NCBI RefSeq assembly: GCF_014642875.1
Contig: NZ_BMJC01000003.1
Location: forward strand, 372,001 to 436,000
From: Puia dinghuensis
Lineage (GTDB): Bacteria; Bacteroidota; Bacteroidia; Chitinophagales; Chitinophagaceae
Length of the DNA stretch: 64,000 nt
Direction of reading: 5' to 3'
Of this stretch, positions 24,972-32,526 are shown piece by piece. Within the stretch, counting starts at the first letter, position 1; every line of letters begins with the position of its first letter. The notes under the pieces were generated by a model, which saw nothing but the letters and a program-made list of their open reading frames with translations, did not search any database and was not told the DNA's origin. A program made the position numbers and the translations under genes.

Positions 24972-25984
24972 ATGTTCTAAAGACGATACGAGCTTCTGAA
25001 TGGTGGGGCTATAAGCTAGCCCCGCTGCTGGCGATTGGCTATGCCACGGTGATGAAGTCGGGGAAAAGCCTGTTCGCCGCGAGTCCGTATCTCCTGTATA
25101 TCATGCTGGCGATGGTGCTTGGGGCCGCTTATGTGAGTGTTATCAATGACATTACGGATATGGAGGAAGACCTTGCCATCGGGAAGAAGAACCGGATGGC
25201 AGGTGTCCCGCCTTCGCGCAGATGGATATTCCCGGTGGTGGCCCTGGCGGCGGGCGCGGTCTATATCGGCACTTTCTATCCGCATGTGCTGATCATGGCG
25301 CTGGCAGTGATGCCATGGATCGCCTTTAGCTGTTATTCCATCCCGCCGGTGAGGCTGAAGAAGCGGGGAGCCCTTGGCGTGCTGGCCGATGCGTCGGGTG
25401 CGCATGTCTTTACCAGCCTGTTCGTGGTGGCAAGTATGAGTTACTATACCGGTCAGGAGATCGACTGGGTCTGGTTTAGCGCTGTCGGTGTGTGGGCGCT
25501 TTGCTATGGCATAAGAGGTATCCTCTGGCATATGTTCTACGATCGGGACAATGATATCGCTTCGCAAACGCCTACCTATGCGACGAAGATCGCCCCTGAA
25601 CATTTCCGGGGGCGCGAGTGGATGATCCTTGCTGCGGAGATGGTCGCACTGGGATTCATGTTATGGCGCATCGGCAGGACCTTGCCGGTACTATTTCTTG
25701 TCTTTTATCTTTTGTTCGTGACCGCCTGCCGGCGGAAACTGGGTTTCAAGATTGTCATCATCCTGATGCCGCCGGGTCAGCCCTATCCCTATCTCATCTT
25801 TCTGGCTGACTATTACCAGGTGTTTTTGCCTTTGGCTTTATTGTTGCGCGGTGCGCTTATCTTCCGGTATGATTGGGTGGTGTTGTTTGCGCATGGACTG
25901 TTGTTTGCCTGGAGTATCCACAGGCTGCTGCGATATGGATGGAGGATTGCGCGGGTGCCGGGGGCGGAGGCCAGCAGATATTAA
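24968..25984 (+). CDS. UbiA-superfamily prenyltransferase
   Basis: A 338-residue membrane protein with about eight or nine hydrophobic segments. The first Asp-rich motif is NDITDMEED, an exact NDxxDxxxD. The second is DRDND (DxxxD) within MFYDRDNDIASQTPTYATKI. These are the magnesium/diphosphate-binding motifs of intramembrane prenyltransferases. Members prenylate quinone precursors, haem, chlorophyll or phosphoribosyl sugars. Its place after GT4-GT2 and an ABC exporter suggests attachment of an isoprenoid to a sugar-containing or aromatic acceptor rather than quinone synthesis; this is inference. The stop shares the TTAA with the stop of the convergent neighbour. Confidence 0.85.
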   Translation: MNVLKTIRASEWWGYKLAPLLAIGYATVMKSGKSLFAASPYLLYIMLAMVLGAAYVSVINDITDMEEDLAIGKKNRMAGVPPSRRWIFPVVALAAGAVYIGTFYPHVLIMALAVMPWIAFSCYSIPPVRLKKRGALGVLADASGAHVFTSLFVVASMSYYTGQEIDWVWFSAVGVWALCYGIRGILWHMFYDRDNDIASQTPTYATKIAPEHFRGREWMILAAEMVALGFMLWRIGRTLPVLFLVFYLLFVTACRRKLGFKIVIILMPPGQPYPYLIFLADYYQVFLPLALLLRGALIFRYDWVVLFAHGLLFAWSIHRLLRYGWRIARVPGAEASRY

Positions 25985-26754
25985 TGAATGTACCCCACAA
26001 GTTCGAGGTTGGCGGCAGTTTCGCCGTCGCGCATGTCCTGGTATTTGATGCGGAGGAAGACCCTGCCGGTGGGTTGCTGCGCCGGGAGGCCAAGGTTGAT
26101 CTCGACGACGCGGGCGGTGACACGGCTGGTGGCGATAGTACTGGCAGCATCGGCTTTCTGCAGGCGCCAGGTGAAGCCCTGCCATTCGCCATAGGGGCTG
26201 GAAGCAGTCGTTGCGGTCCGCCCGGCGAAGGGGATCGTATCACCACCATAGACGACGAATAATTGTTGCAGGTCGATCTGGAAGTAGTCGAGCAGGTGGC
26301 TATCGCCATCTGTCTTGAAGCGGATGTAGCCGCCTTCGCGGATGACAGTCACTTTTTGAGTATCGACGGGGACGAGCTGAGGCGGTGTTTTTTCCAGGTT
26401 TTGCAGCTTCTTATATTCATCTGCACTGATGCCAAACCGTTGGTTATACGGGAGGGTCTGTCCTGCGTAGGCATTCTTATATTCATAGAACCATTGCTTG
26501 TTGGCGACGATGGCGTTGTTGAAGCGGACGAGGATGTTCTGGATGTCCTCCGGGATTTCAGGTTCTACCCGTTCGTAGGAAAAGCTGGAGCGGTGGAAGA
26601 TGGAGTCGGCGAATTGGACGGCAGCCTGGCGGGCGGTGTCGGCCAGCGTATAGGTTTTACCGATAGATGATGGAGTGACCGCAGATTGTGCGCTGCCCGA
26701 ATGCGGCAGGAGGAAACCAATGAGGACCAGGAACGGAAGAAAATGGTTCGACAT
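25981..26754 (-). CDS. Exported protein of unknown function
   Basis: A 257-residue protein with signal peptide MSNHFLPFLVLIGFLLPHSGSAQ. I do not recognise the family. The mature part has a helical, charged first half (ADSIFHRSSFSYERVEPEI, VANKQWFYEYKNAYAG, FGISADEYKKLQNLEK). A strand-rich second half follows (KVTVIREGGYIRFKT, FQIDLQQLFVVYGGDTIPF, TGRVFLRIKYQD). No catalytic motif or lipobox is evident. It convergently overlaps the UbiA gene by 4 bp. Its upstream region shares a 45-bp gap with the tRNA-Gln promoter. Confidence 0.75.
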   Translation of the reverse strand: MSNHFLPFLVLIGFLLPHSGSAQSAVTPSSIGKTYTLADTARQAAVQFADSIFHRSSFSYERVEPEIPEDIQNILVRFNNAIVANKQWFYEYKNAYAGQTLPYNQRFGISADEYKKLQNLEKTPPQLVPVDTQKVTVIREGGYIRFKTDGDSHLLDYFQIDLQQLFVVYGGDTIPFAGRTATTASSPYGEWQGFTWRLQKADAASTIATSRVTARVVEINLGLPAQQPTGRVFLRIKYQDMRDGETAANLELVGYIH

Positions 26755-26756
26755 AT

Positions 26757-26790
26757 TTTGGCAAAATAAGGTGAAAATTACCTAATTTTG
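26757..26790 (+). promoter_or_regulatory. Promoter of tRNA-Gln
   Basis: TAATTTTG at 26783-26790 is a perfect Bacteroidota -7 element, 9 bp before the tRNA. TTTG at 26757-26760 lies 22 bp upstream, a slightly long spacing. Transcription would start near 26797, almost at the mature 5' end. Confidence 0.6.
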
Positions 26791-26799
26791 CCCTTCCAT

Positions 26800-26870
26800 T
26801 GCCCAATAGTATAAAGGTAGTACGTCAGATTCTGGATCTGAGTGTCTTGGTTCGAATCCAGGTTGGGCAA
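26800..26870 (+). tRNA. tRNA-Gln (anticodon CUG)
   Basis: The 71-base gene folds into a complete cloverleaf: acceptor stem TGCCCAA/TTGGGCA, U8-A9, D stem GTAT/GTAC with a T-G pair, anticodon stem TCAGA/TCTGA with loop TTCTGGA (anticodon CTG at 26832-26834), variable loop GTGT, and T stem CTTGG/CCAGG around TTCGAAT. The discriminator base is A at 26870 and CCA is not encoded. It reads CAG codons. Confidence 0.96.
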
Positions 26871-26891
26871 CTTCAACTAGTTGATTTTCAC

Positions 26892-26926
26892 AAAAAAAGC
26901 CGCGCGGTTTTCCGCAGCGGCCTTTT
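26892..26926. terminator. Bidirectional rho-independent terminator
   Basis: The stem GCCGCGCGG / CCGC-A-GCGGC (one bulged A) with a TTTT loop is flanked by seven A on the left and four T on the right. It can end the tRNA-Gln transcript on the plus strand. On the minus strand, with the stronger U tract, it can end the alpha/beta hydrolase transcript. Confidence 0.75.
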
Positions 26927-26960
26927 CAATGGTCTCATTTCCTGCCTATATAACTACACC

Positions 26961-27761
26961 TTACTTCGCATTTGATGCGTTTTCAGCCGCCTCCATGATG
27001 ACTTTCGCGACTGCCTCCGGCTGCGAAATATAGACCGCGTGGCTCCCCTTGATCTTTGTTATTTTGGTATTCGACCTCGTGTACATTTTTTCTTCGATCT
27101 CCGGACGGATGCTCTTGTCCTCGGTTGCAACGATTCCCCAACTTGGCTTGGTCTTCCAGGCTGCCTGGGTCAACGGTGTTGCAAAAGACTTGGCCGCGAA
27201 TGCGCCCTGGGAAGCGTACATGAACTCGGACTCAGCTTTGCTAAGGTCTGCACAGAACCCGGCATGGTACTTCTCCTTCGAATAGTAAACGTATCCCTTA
27301 TCATCGGGATTCATCACCCCATTTTCAGGTACTGGCGGCATCGAGCTGAACCAGGTGAAGGCTGATTCGCCTAAGTCAGGCTGGAAGGCCGCGACATACA
27401 CCAATCCCACCACTTTGCTGTGCGTTCCCGCCTGGGTGATCACGGCGCCACCCCAGGAGTGACCGACTAAGATCACCGGCCCATCCTGCTTGTCGAGAGC
27501 CAGATTGGTTGCGGCAACATCATCTTCGAGCGAGGACAGGGGGTTCTGGACGATAGTCACGTTGTACCCTTTTTTGGTCAGGATATCATAAATGCCTTTC
27601 CACCCTGAACCATCGGCGAAGGCGCCATGTACCAACACTACGTTCTTTACTTTCATACTTTGTGCATTTAAATTGGTGAAGGAAACTGTTAAGCATACCA
27701 TGGTGATTGAGAAGATGGACAACACCCGTGCGAATCTGGATTTAATTCGTTGCATGTTCAT
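26961..27761 (-). CDS. Exported alpha/beta hydrolase
   Basis: A 266-residue protein with an N-terminal export signal (about residues 1-34, ending in NLNAQ). The alpha/beta-hydrolase core shows VVLVHGAFADGSGW (oxyanion HG motif), the nucleophile elbow GHSWGGAV and a C-terminal His in KGSHAVYISQPEAVA. A likely acid lies in the VATEDKSI loop. This group resembles EstC/salicylate-esterase-like small hydrolases acting on esters or lactones. It is transcribed alone and ends at the bidirectional terminator. It is divergent from the histidine kinase gene across about 240 bp that hold only AT-rich sequence. Confidence 0.88.
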   Translation of the reverse strand: MNMQRIKSRFARVLSIFSITMVCLTVSFTNLNAQSMKVKNVVLVHGAFADGSGWKGIYDILTKKGYNVTIVQNPLSSLEDDVAATNLALDKQDGPVILVGHSWGGAVITQAGTHSKVVGLVYVAAFQPDLGESAFTWFSSMPPVPENGVMNPDDKGYVYYSKEKYHAGFCADLSKAESEFMYASQGAFAAKSFATPLTQAAWKTKPSWGIVATEDKSIRPEIEEKMYTRSNTKITKIKGSHAVYISQPEAVAKVIMEAAENASNAK

Positions 27762-28002
27762 GTTTGCAAGCTGATTTTGATTTACAAAATGATTTTGCCA
27801 TTGCGTTTCAATTGGTATGCCGTAAATTGTATCAAATTAATTATCAACACTTTATGGTATTCTCCAAAGCAGTTTTTGACGACATGGCACTAAAGCAATG
27901 CGGCCAATTGTCGATATTTCACCAATCCAATAATTTTTCCGGGGATTTTCGACTTCCGATCAATGGAAGCTCAAAGAGGATTGTAACTTTAAAGGAATGC
28001 CA

Positions 28003-30255
28003 ATGAAGTATATCATGATGACAGGCCTCTTGCTGGTATTGCAAGGCACTGTGTGTAGATCCCAACTGCTCCAGGGAATCGAGCCAGTTCCGCGTGATCG
28101 GGCGCCATCGCTGGAAAAGACAATCAAGAGTTCACATTCCGACGCAGAAAAAGTCACCGCCTTGCTGCAGCTCGGTACAATATATTTTAATACTCCTTAT
28201 CCGCGCACCTTCAACCTGAATTCGGCGATGCAACTTGCCAGGGAAGCGGCAAGCCTAAGCTTACGTTCCGGGTTAACCAGGTCCTATAACGAAGCCCAAC
28301 TATTGATCTCTTTTATCTATTTGCGGAAAAATATTCCCGACAGCGCAAGATCCATCCTGCCGAAAGTGAATGACAGCACGCGATTTAAGATGCTGCTCGG
28401 CATATCGCATTTTTATCAAACCATAGAATTCGGCGATAGAAAAAGTCTAACGGACAAGGCAATGTACCTTACTATGCAGGCAAAGGAAATCAGCATAAGT
28501 CTAAATGACACCTTGAAAAAAATTATGGTATTACGGGAAATTGCCTGTATCCATTCCAATATCGTGCAACCCGCCTCGGAAGCCGAATTACTCGATGTTA
28601 TCAAACGAATTGACGGAATCGGCTATCCCTATCTGCACTACACCTGGTTTGAACTGTCGCTGCTGGAGTATTACATGGGCAATTATGACAAAGCGCTGAA
28701 ATACTCTCAGCAGGCTTTAAGGTCTATGGCGCAAACAAAGGATAGCACCAATGCAGCCGATCTCTTCCTGATCCATGGATGCATCCTGCGTAAAGCCGGT
28801 CAGCACGAGACAAGCATAGAGTACCTAAAACTGGCTATCGGGTATTATAAGGTACAATATGGGGATGAGGGTATGGCCGATGGTATCTTAAATCTGGCCG
28901 AAGAAATGATAAAAGTAAAGCGGCCAGAAGAAAGTGATAAGGTGATCAAAAGACTCAATGCCAACTATTTTCCCGACAACAGCATAGACAGTATTCGCTG
29001 GTTCCAGGCGATGGGAACCTATTATAGATTGAAAAAAGACTATTCTAATGCGCTAAAGTACATGCAACTGCGCGCGGACATTGAATCCCGGTTAAACTAC
29101 CAGCCTGACTATTATGGATTGGGACAAGTCTACCTGGAGGCAGGGAACTATGCGAAAGCCAAACCCTATCTTGAAAAAGCCCTGAGATCGGTGGACTATT
29201 CCTACTCTGTTCTTGCCAAGGCTCACGTGGAATATTGCCTTTTCCTGGCAGATTCAGCTGAGGGAGATTACATCTCTGCCATACGCCATCTATTAAAAAA
29301 CAAACGTTATGACGATACGGTGATGCAACAGGCAAAGGTGGATGCGATAGAAAAATACAAGGCGCAGTACCAAACCGAACGGAAAGAAGCGGACCTCAAT
29401 TTAAAGGACCAGCGGATAGCCTTGCTAACTAAGGAACGGCAACTCCAAGCTATGTACTTAGAAAGAGCGAATTTTATCAAAAACACCGCTTTATTCGGCA
29501 GTCTTATCCTCCTTGCTGTCGGTATCCTGATGAACATTCAATATCGTCAAAAGAAAAAGGCCAGCAATATAATAGCTAAAATGAACGAACAGCTTCAACG
29601 ATCACTCGCCGAAAAAGAATGGCTATTGAAAGAAGTGCACCACCGTGTAAAAAACAATCTGCACACGATCATTTGCCTGCTCGAATCCCAGGCCATGTAC
29701 CTGGAAAAAGATGCCTTGCAGGCAATAGAAAAAAGCCAGCATCGCATCTATGCTATGTCGCTGATCCATCAAAAGCTCTACCAAAACGACGATCTTCAGT
29801 CAATCGATATGTCCGTATACCTGGAAGAATTTATCGGTTATCTGAAAGACAGCTTCGACACCCATCAAATTGAGTTCGAAGTCGAAGTCGATCCGGTGCA
29901 CCTGAATCTGCAGCAGGCGATCTCCGTAGCACTGATCATCAACGAAGGCGTAACCAACTCGATCAAATATGCCTTCAAAAACAATGATTCTCCTAAAATT
30001 TGGATCTCAATGACCCTCGCCGGCGATAAGGTGAAGCTCGTTATTGCCGATAATGGCAAGGGCTTCCAGCTTAAAGAGGAAGATGAAGTAAAAAGCCTGG
30101 GCTTACAGCTTATCAGAGGACTCAGCAAAGAGCTCCTGGGGACGGTACGGATAGAGACGACAAAGGGAACGAGACTTGTCATTGAATTTATACGAGAGAA
30201 TATTACCGATCCCATTCAGCATATGCAGCAAACGATCCCGGATTATGAAGCTTAA
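28003..30255 (+). CDS. TPR-containing sensor histidine kinase (HisKA_2 type)
   Basis: A 750-residue protein. A signal-like N-terminus (ATG at 28003; AAAGGA sits 6 bp upstream, so I prefer it to the ATG at 27997) leads into a helical region of tetratricopeptide-like repeats (about residues 40-440). A coiled coil and one membrane helix follow near 489-512. The HisKA_2 phosphoacceptor domain has KEVHHRVKNNLHTIICLLESQ (His about 547). The HATPase domain shows INEGVTNSIKYAF (N box), IADNGKGF (G1) and LGLQLIRGLSKELLG. The TPR part is thus likely periplasmic and senses a ligand or partner. It overlaps the response regulator gene by 11 bp. Confidence 0.93.
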   Translation: MKYIMMTGLLLVLQGTVCRSQLLQGIEPVPRDRAPSLEKTIKSSHSDAEKVTALLQLGTIYFNTPYPRTFNLNSAMQLAREAASLSLRSGLTRSYNEAQLLISFIYLRKNIPDSARSILPKVNDSTRFKMLLGISHFYQTIEFGDRKSLTDKAMYLTMQAKEISISLNDTLKKIMVLREIACIHSNIVQPASEAELLDVIKRIDGIGYPYLHYTWFELSLLEYYMGNYDKALKYSQQALRSMAQTKDSTNAADLFLIHGCILRKAGQHETSIEYLKLAIGYYKVQYGDEGMADGILNLAEEMIKVKRPEESDKVIKRLNANYFPDNSIDSIRWFQAMGTYYRLKKDYSNALKYMQLRADIESRLNYQPDYYGLGQVYLEAGNYAKAKPYLEKALRSVDYSYSVLAKAHVEYCLFLADSAEGDYISAIRHLLKNKRYDDTVMQQAKVDAIEKYKAQYQTERKEADLNLKDQRIALLTKERQLQAMYLERANFIKNTALFGSLILLAVGILMNIQYRQKKKASNIIAKMNEQLQRSLAEKEWLLKEVHHRVKNNLHTIICLLESQAMYLEKDALQAIEKSQHRIYAMSLIHQKLYQNDDLQSIDMSVYLEEFIGYLKDSFDTHQIEFEVEVDPVHLNLQQAISVALIINEGVTNSIKYAFKNNDSPKIWISMTLAGDKVKLVIADNGKGFQLKEEDEVKSLGLQLIRGLSKELLGTVRIETTKGTRLVIEFIRENITDPIQHMQQTIPDYEA

Positions 30256-31630
30256 GATCCTTATTGTTGAAGACATTTTTATTGAAGCCAATAACCTGCG
30301 GCTTATATTGGATCGGGCAGGATATGCCGTCATCCCGATAGCCTCGACCTTCGCTGAAGCGATGGATATGCTGGATCGCCATAAACCGGACCTCGTTTTG
30401 TTGGATATCTATCTGCGCGGGTCCCTGACAGGGATCGACCTGGCCAGGATCCTTGCTACCAGAAAAATACCATTTATTTATCTGACGGCGAATTCCAACA
30501 GAAAAGTCTTTCAGGCTGCCAAAGCGACCAGGCCATACGGCTTCCTGGTCAAGCCTTTCCGCCAGCGCGATGTTCTCGCGGCATTGGAAGTGGCGGTAGA
30601 ACTCCACGAAGTGCTGATAAAAGGCGCCATGGATCAATCCGGAACCAATAAGCGCTACGATGATTCTGCAGAAGGGTATCCGTTTAATATCGTTACGGCA
30701 TGTAAATCGATGCAGAATATTTTCGAGCACATTCGTCTTGTCGGTCCTTCGGAGACCTCCGTCCTTATTTTAGGTGAAAGCGGGACAGGCAAAGAGCTTG
30801 TGGCCAAGGCTATCCATGAAGCGTCTAACCGCAATAGCGGGCCTTTCGTCGTTGTAAATTGCGGCGCACTGCCCGCCACAATAATCGAGTCCGAACTATT
30901 TGGACACGAAAAAGGGGCTTTTACGGGCGCCCTGGAAAAAAGGGCCGGGAAATTTGAAGCGGCGAATGGCGGGACGATCTTTTTAGATGAAGTCGGAGAG
31001 CTTCCTGCCGAGTCGCAGGTGAAATTCCTTCGCGTGCTGCAACAAAAGGAGATCCAGCCGGTAGGTGGCACAGCCAGAACAGTTGACGTACGGATCATTG
31101 CGGCTACGAATCGTCACCTCGATGAAGAGGTGGCTGCGGGAAGATTTCGCCTGGATCTATACTATCGCCTGAATGTTTTTCCCATCCTGATCCCTCCGTT
31201 GCGGGAAAGAAAGGATGATATCATGTTGTTGGCTAATTATTTCCTTAAAAAATTCGCCGACCTCGCAAGGAAAATTATCACGGGCTTCTCAGCGGACGTC
31301 ATAATGGCAATGGAGCGCTACGACTGGCCCGGCAATGTTCGCGAAATGGAGAATTTAATGCAAAGAACAGTGTTGCTTACGAAGGGCCCTGTGGTCACTG
31401 AATTTTATCATAAGCCAGCACATTTGAATGTTCCGACGGCTGAAACCAGGGTGAAGAGTATTGTGGAAAACGAAAGAGATCATATCATCGCTACTTTAAA
31501 GGCTTGCAATGGGAAAGTGTACGGTCCGGGCGGGGCCGCCGAACTTTTGGGGATTAACGTTTCAACCCTGAATTCCAGAATTAAAAAACTCGGCATAGAG
31601 AAGATCCGATCGGGGAAAAAGGGAAAATAG
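30245..31630 (+). CDS. Sigma-54-dependent response regulator (NtrC family)
   Basis: A 461-residue three-domain regulator. The receiver (about 1-120) has acidic residues in ILIVEDIF, Asp54 in VLLDIYLRGSLTG and Lys in FLVKPF. The AAA+ core (about 150-385) carries Walker A GESGTGKE, the sigma-54 contact loop GAFTGA, Walker B GGTIFLDEVGELP and an arginine-rich RLDLYYRLNVF segment. A Fis-type helix-turn-helix closes the protein (GGAAELLGINVSTLNSRIKKLG). It should activate sigma-54 promoters when phosphorylated by the kinase encoded just upstream, with which it overlaps by 11 bp. Its targets are not identifiable here. Confidence 0.94.
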   Translation: MKLKILIVEDIFIEANNLRLILDRAGYAVIPIASTFAEAMDMLDRHKPDLVLLDIYLRGSLTGIDLARILATRKIPFIYLTANSNRKVFQAAKATRPYGFLVKPFRQRDVLAALEVAVELHEVLIKGAMDQSGTNKRYDDSAEGYPFNIVTACKSMQNIFEHIRLVGPSETSVLILGESGTGKELVAKAIHEASNRNSGPFVVVNCGALPATIIESELFGHEKGAFTGALEKRAGKFEAANGGTIFLDEVGELPAESQVKFLRVLQQKEIQPVGGTARTVDVRIIAATNRHLDEEVAAGRFRLDLYYRLNVFPILIPPLRERKDDIMLLANYFLKKFADLARKIITGFSADVIMAMERYDWPGNVREMENLMQRTVLLTKGPVVTEFYHKPAHLNVPTAETRVKSIVENERDHIIATLKACNGKVYGPGGAAELLGINVSTLNSRIKKLGIEKIRSGKKGK

Positions 31631-31634
31631 CTAT

Positions 31635-32336
31635 CTATTTTACCTTGGTGACCCGGCCGGAACCAGCGGTGGTAACATTCGTGGTAACGGCATTGCCGGT
31701 ATAGTATACGCTGCCGGAGCCGGCGATATGCGCAGACATGGTCTTCTCGACATCCAGGTGGCAACTGCCGGAGCCGGCAATGCTTATTTCCACGGCGTCG
31801 ATCTTCAATTGCTCCCCACTGATCTTACCCGAGCCGCTGATCTCTACTTTTGCCTTTGCCGCTTTGCCCTGAATCTGCAACTTTCCCGAGCCTGCCACGC
31901 TGGCTTTAAGGTTATCGGCCTCCACATCGGCAGAAATGGAACCGGAGCCGCCCATCGAGACGCTAACATTATCGCCCTTTACGGTGCCGCTGACGTCGAT
32001 AGAGCCGGAGCCGCCGAGACTCAGGGAGGAGAGCGATTTAGCCGTGATATAAATATCTACTTTTCCCCTTTGATGGAAATGGCCCCAGTCGTGCGGGGTC
32101 TTTATTTCCAGGATGCCGTGTTCGACCACTGTCTCGATCTCGCTGATGTCCTGCTTGTCGCCCTGGATCTTCAGACTCTCGGTACCGTCGATCTTTACGT
32201 GCACGGCAAAGGAGCCGCCGCTGGAGATGCCGTTGAAGCCGGAGACCGACCGGGTCTCTTCGGACTGGGCGAGGGCGCTTCCGGTGATGCCCGCCAGGGC
32301 GATAAGGGCCAAAAAGGCGAGTTTGATCGTTTTCAT
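31635..32336 (-). CDS. Exported head-GIN domain protein (DUF2807)
   Basis: A 233-residue protein with signal peptide MKTIKLAFLALIALAGITGSALAQ. The mature part is a right-handed beta-helix-like array with recurrent GSGS turns (SLGGSGSIDVSG, SMGGSGSISADV, SVAGSGKLQI, EISGSGKISG, SIAGSGSCHL, HIAGSGSVYY, TTAGSGRV). This is diagnostic of the DUF2807 'auto-transporter adhesin head GIN' family, common in Bacteroidota and of unknown function. It converges on the response regulator gene with only 4 bp between stops. Confidence 0.9.
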   Translation of the reverse strand: MKTIKLAFLALIALAGITGSALAQSEETRSVSGFNGISSGGSFAVHVKIDGTESLKIQGDKQDISEIETVVEHGILEIKTPHDWGHFHQRGKVDIYITAKSLSSLSLGGSGSIDVSGTVKGDNVSVSMGGSGSISADVEADNLKASVAGSGKLQIQGKAAKAKVEISGSGKISGEQLKIDAVEISIAGSGSCHLDVEKTMSAHIAGSGSVYYTGNAVTTNVTTAGSGRVTKVK

Positions 32337-32414
32337 GCGTTGGTGCTTTTATTTTTGAATGTTTGATGATTAGCCTAAGAGTCGGGGAGTAGTGGTTCTT
32401 TGTTGCATGGATGC

Positions 32415-32444
32415 AAAAAAAAGGCCCCCGCTTGTGCGGGGGCC
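32415..32444 (-). terminator. Rho-independent terminator of the BNR-repeat gene
   Basis: A nine-base-pair stem GGCCCCCGC / GCGGGGGCC with loop TTGT; read on the minus strand it is followed by eight or more U (A tract at 32415-32422). It lies about 80 bp beyond the stop of the minus-strand gene ending at 32527. Confidence 0.85.
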
Positions 32445-32526
32445 GCGCTGGAGAAAGGGATAAGGCAAGCAGTTGGTATCGGTTATCGGTCGCGCCGCAG
32501 GGAGCCCTACCTCCCTGGAAGCTTTG

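Noticed and set aside
26800-26961. tRNA-Gln as a proven attachment site
   Set aside because: No integrase and no visible second copy of the tRNA 3' end were found by eye in the window.
27764-28006. 80-codon plus-strand frame in the gap before the histidine kinase
   Set aside because: No recognisable domain, no clear start signals, AT-rich and overlapping the real kinase start.
32499-32516. Second hairpin (CAGGGAG / CTCCCTG) near 32500 as an additional terminator
   Set aside because: No T tract on either side; the nearby stem at 32415-32444 explains termination better.
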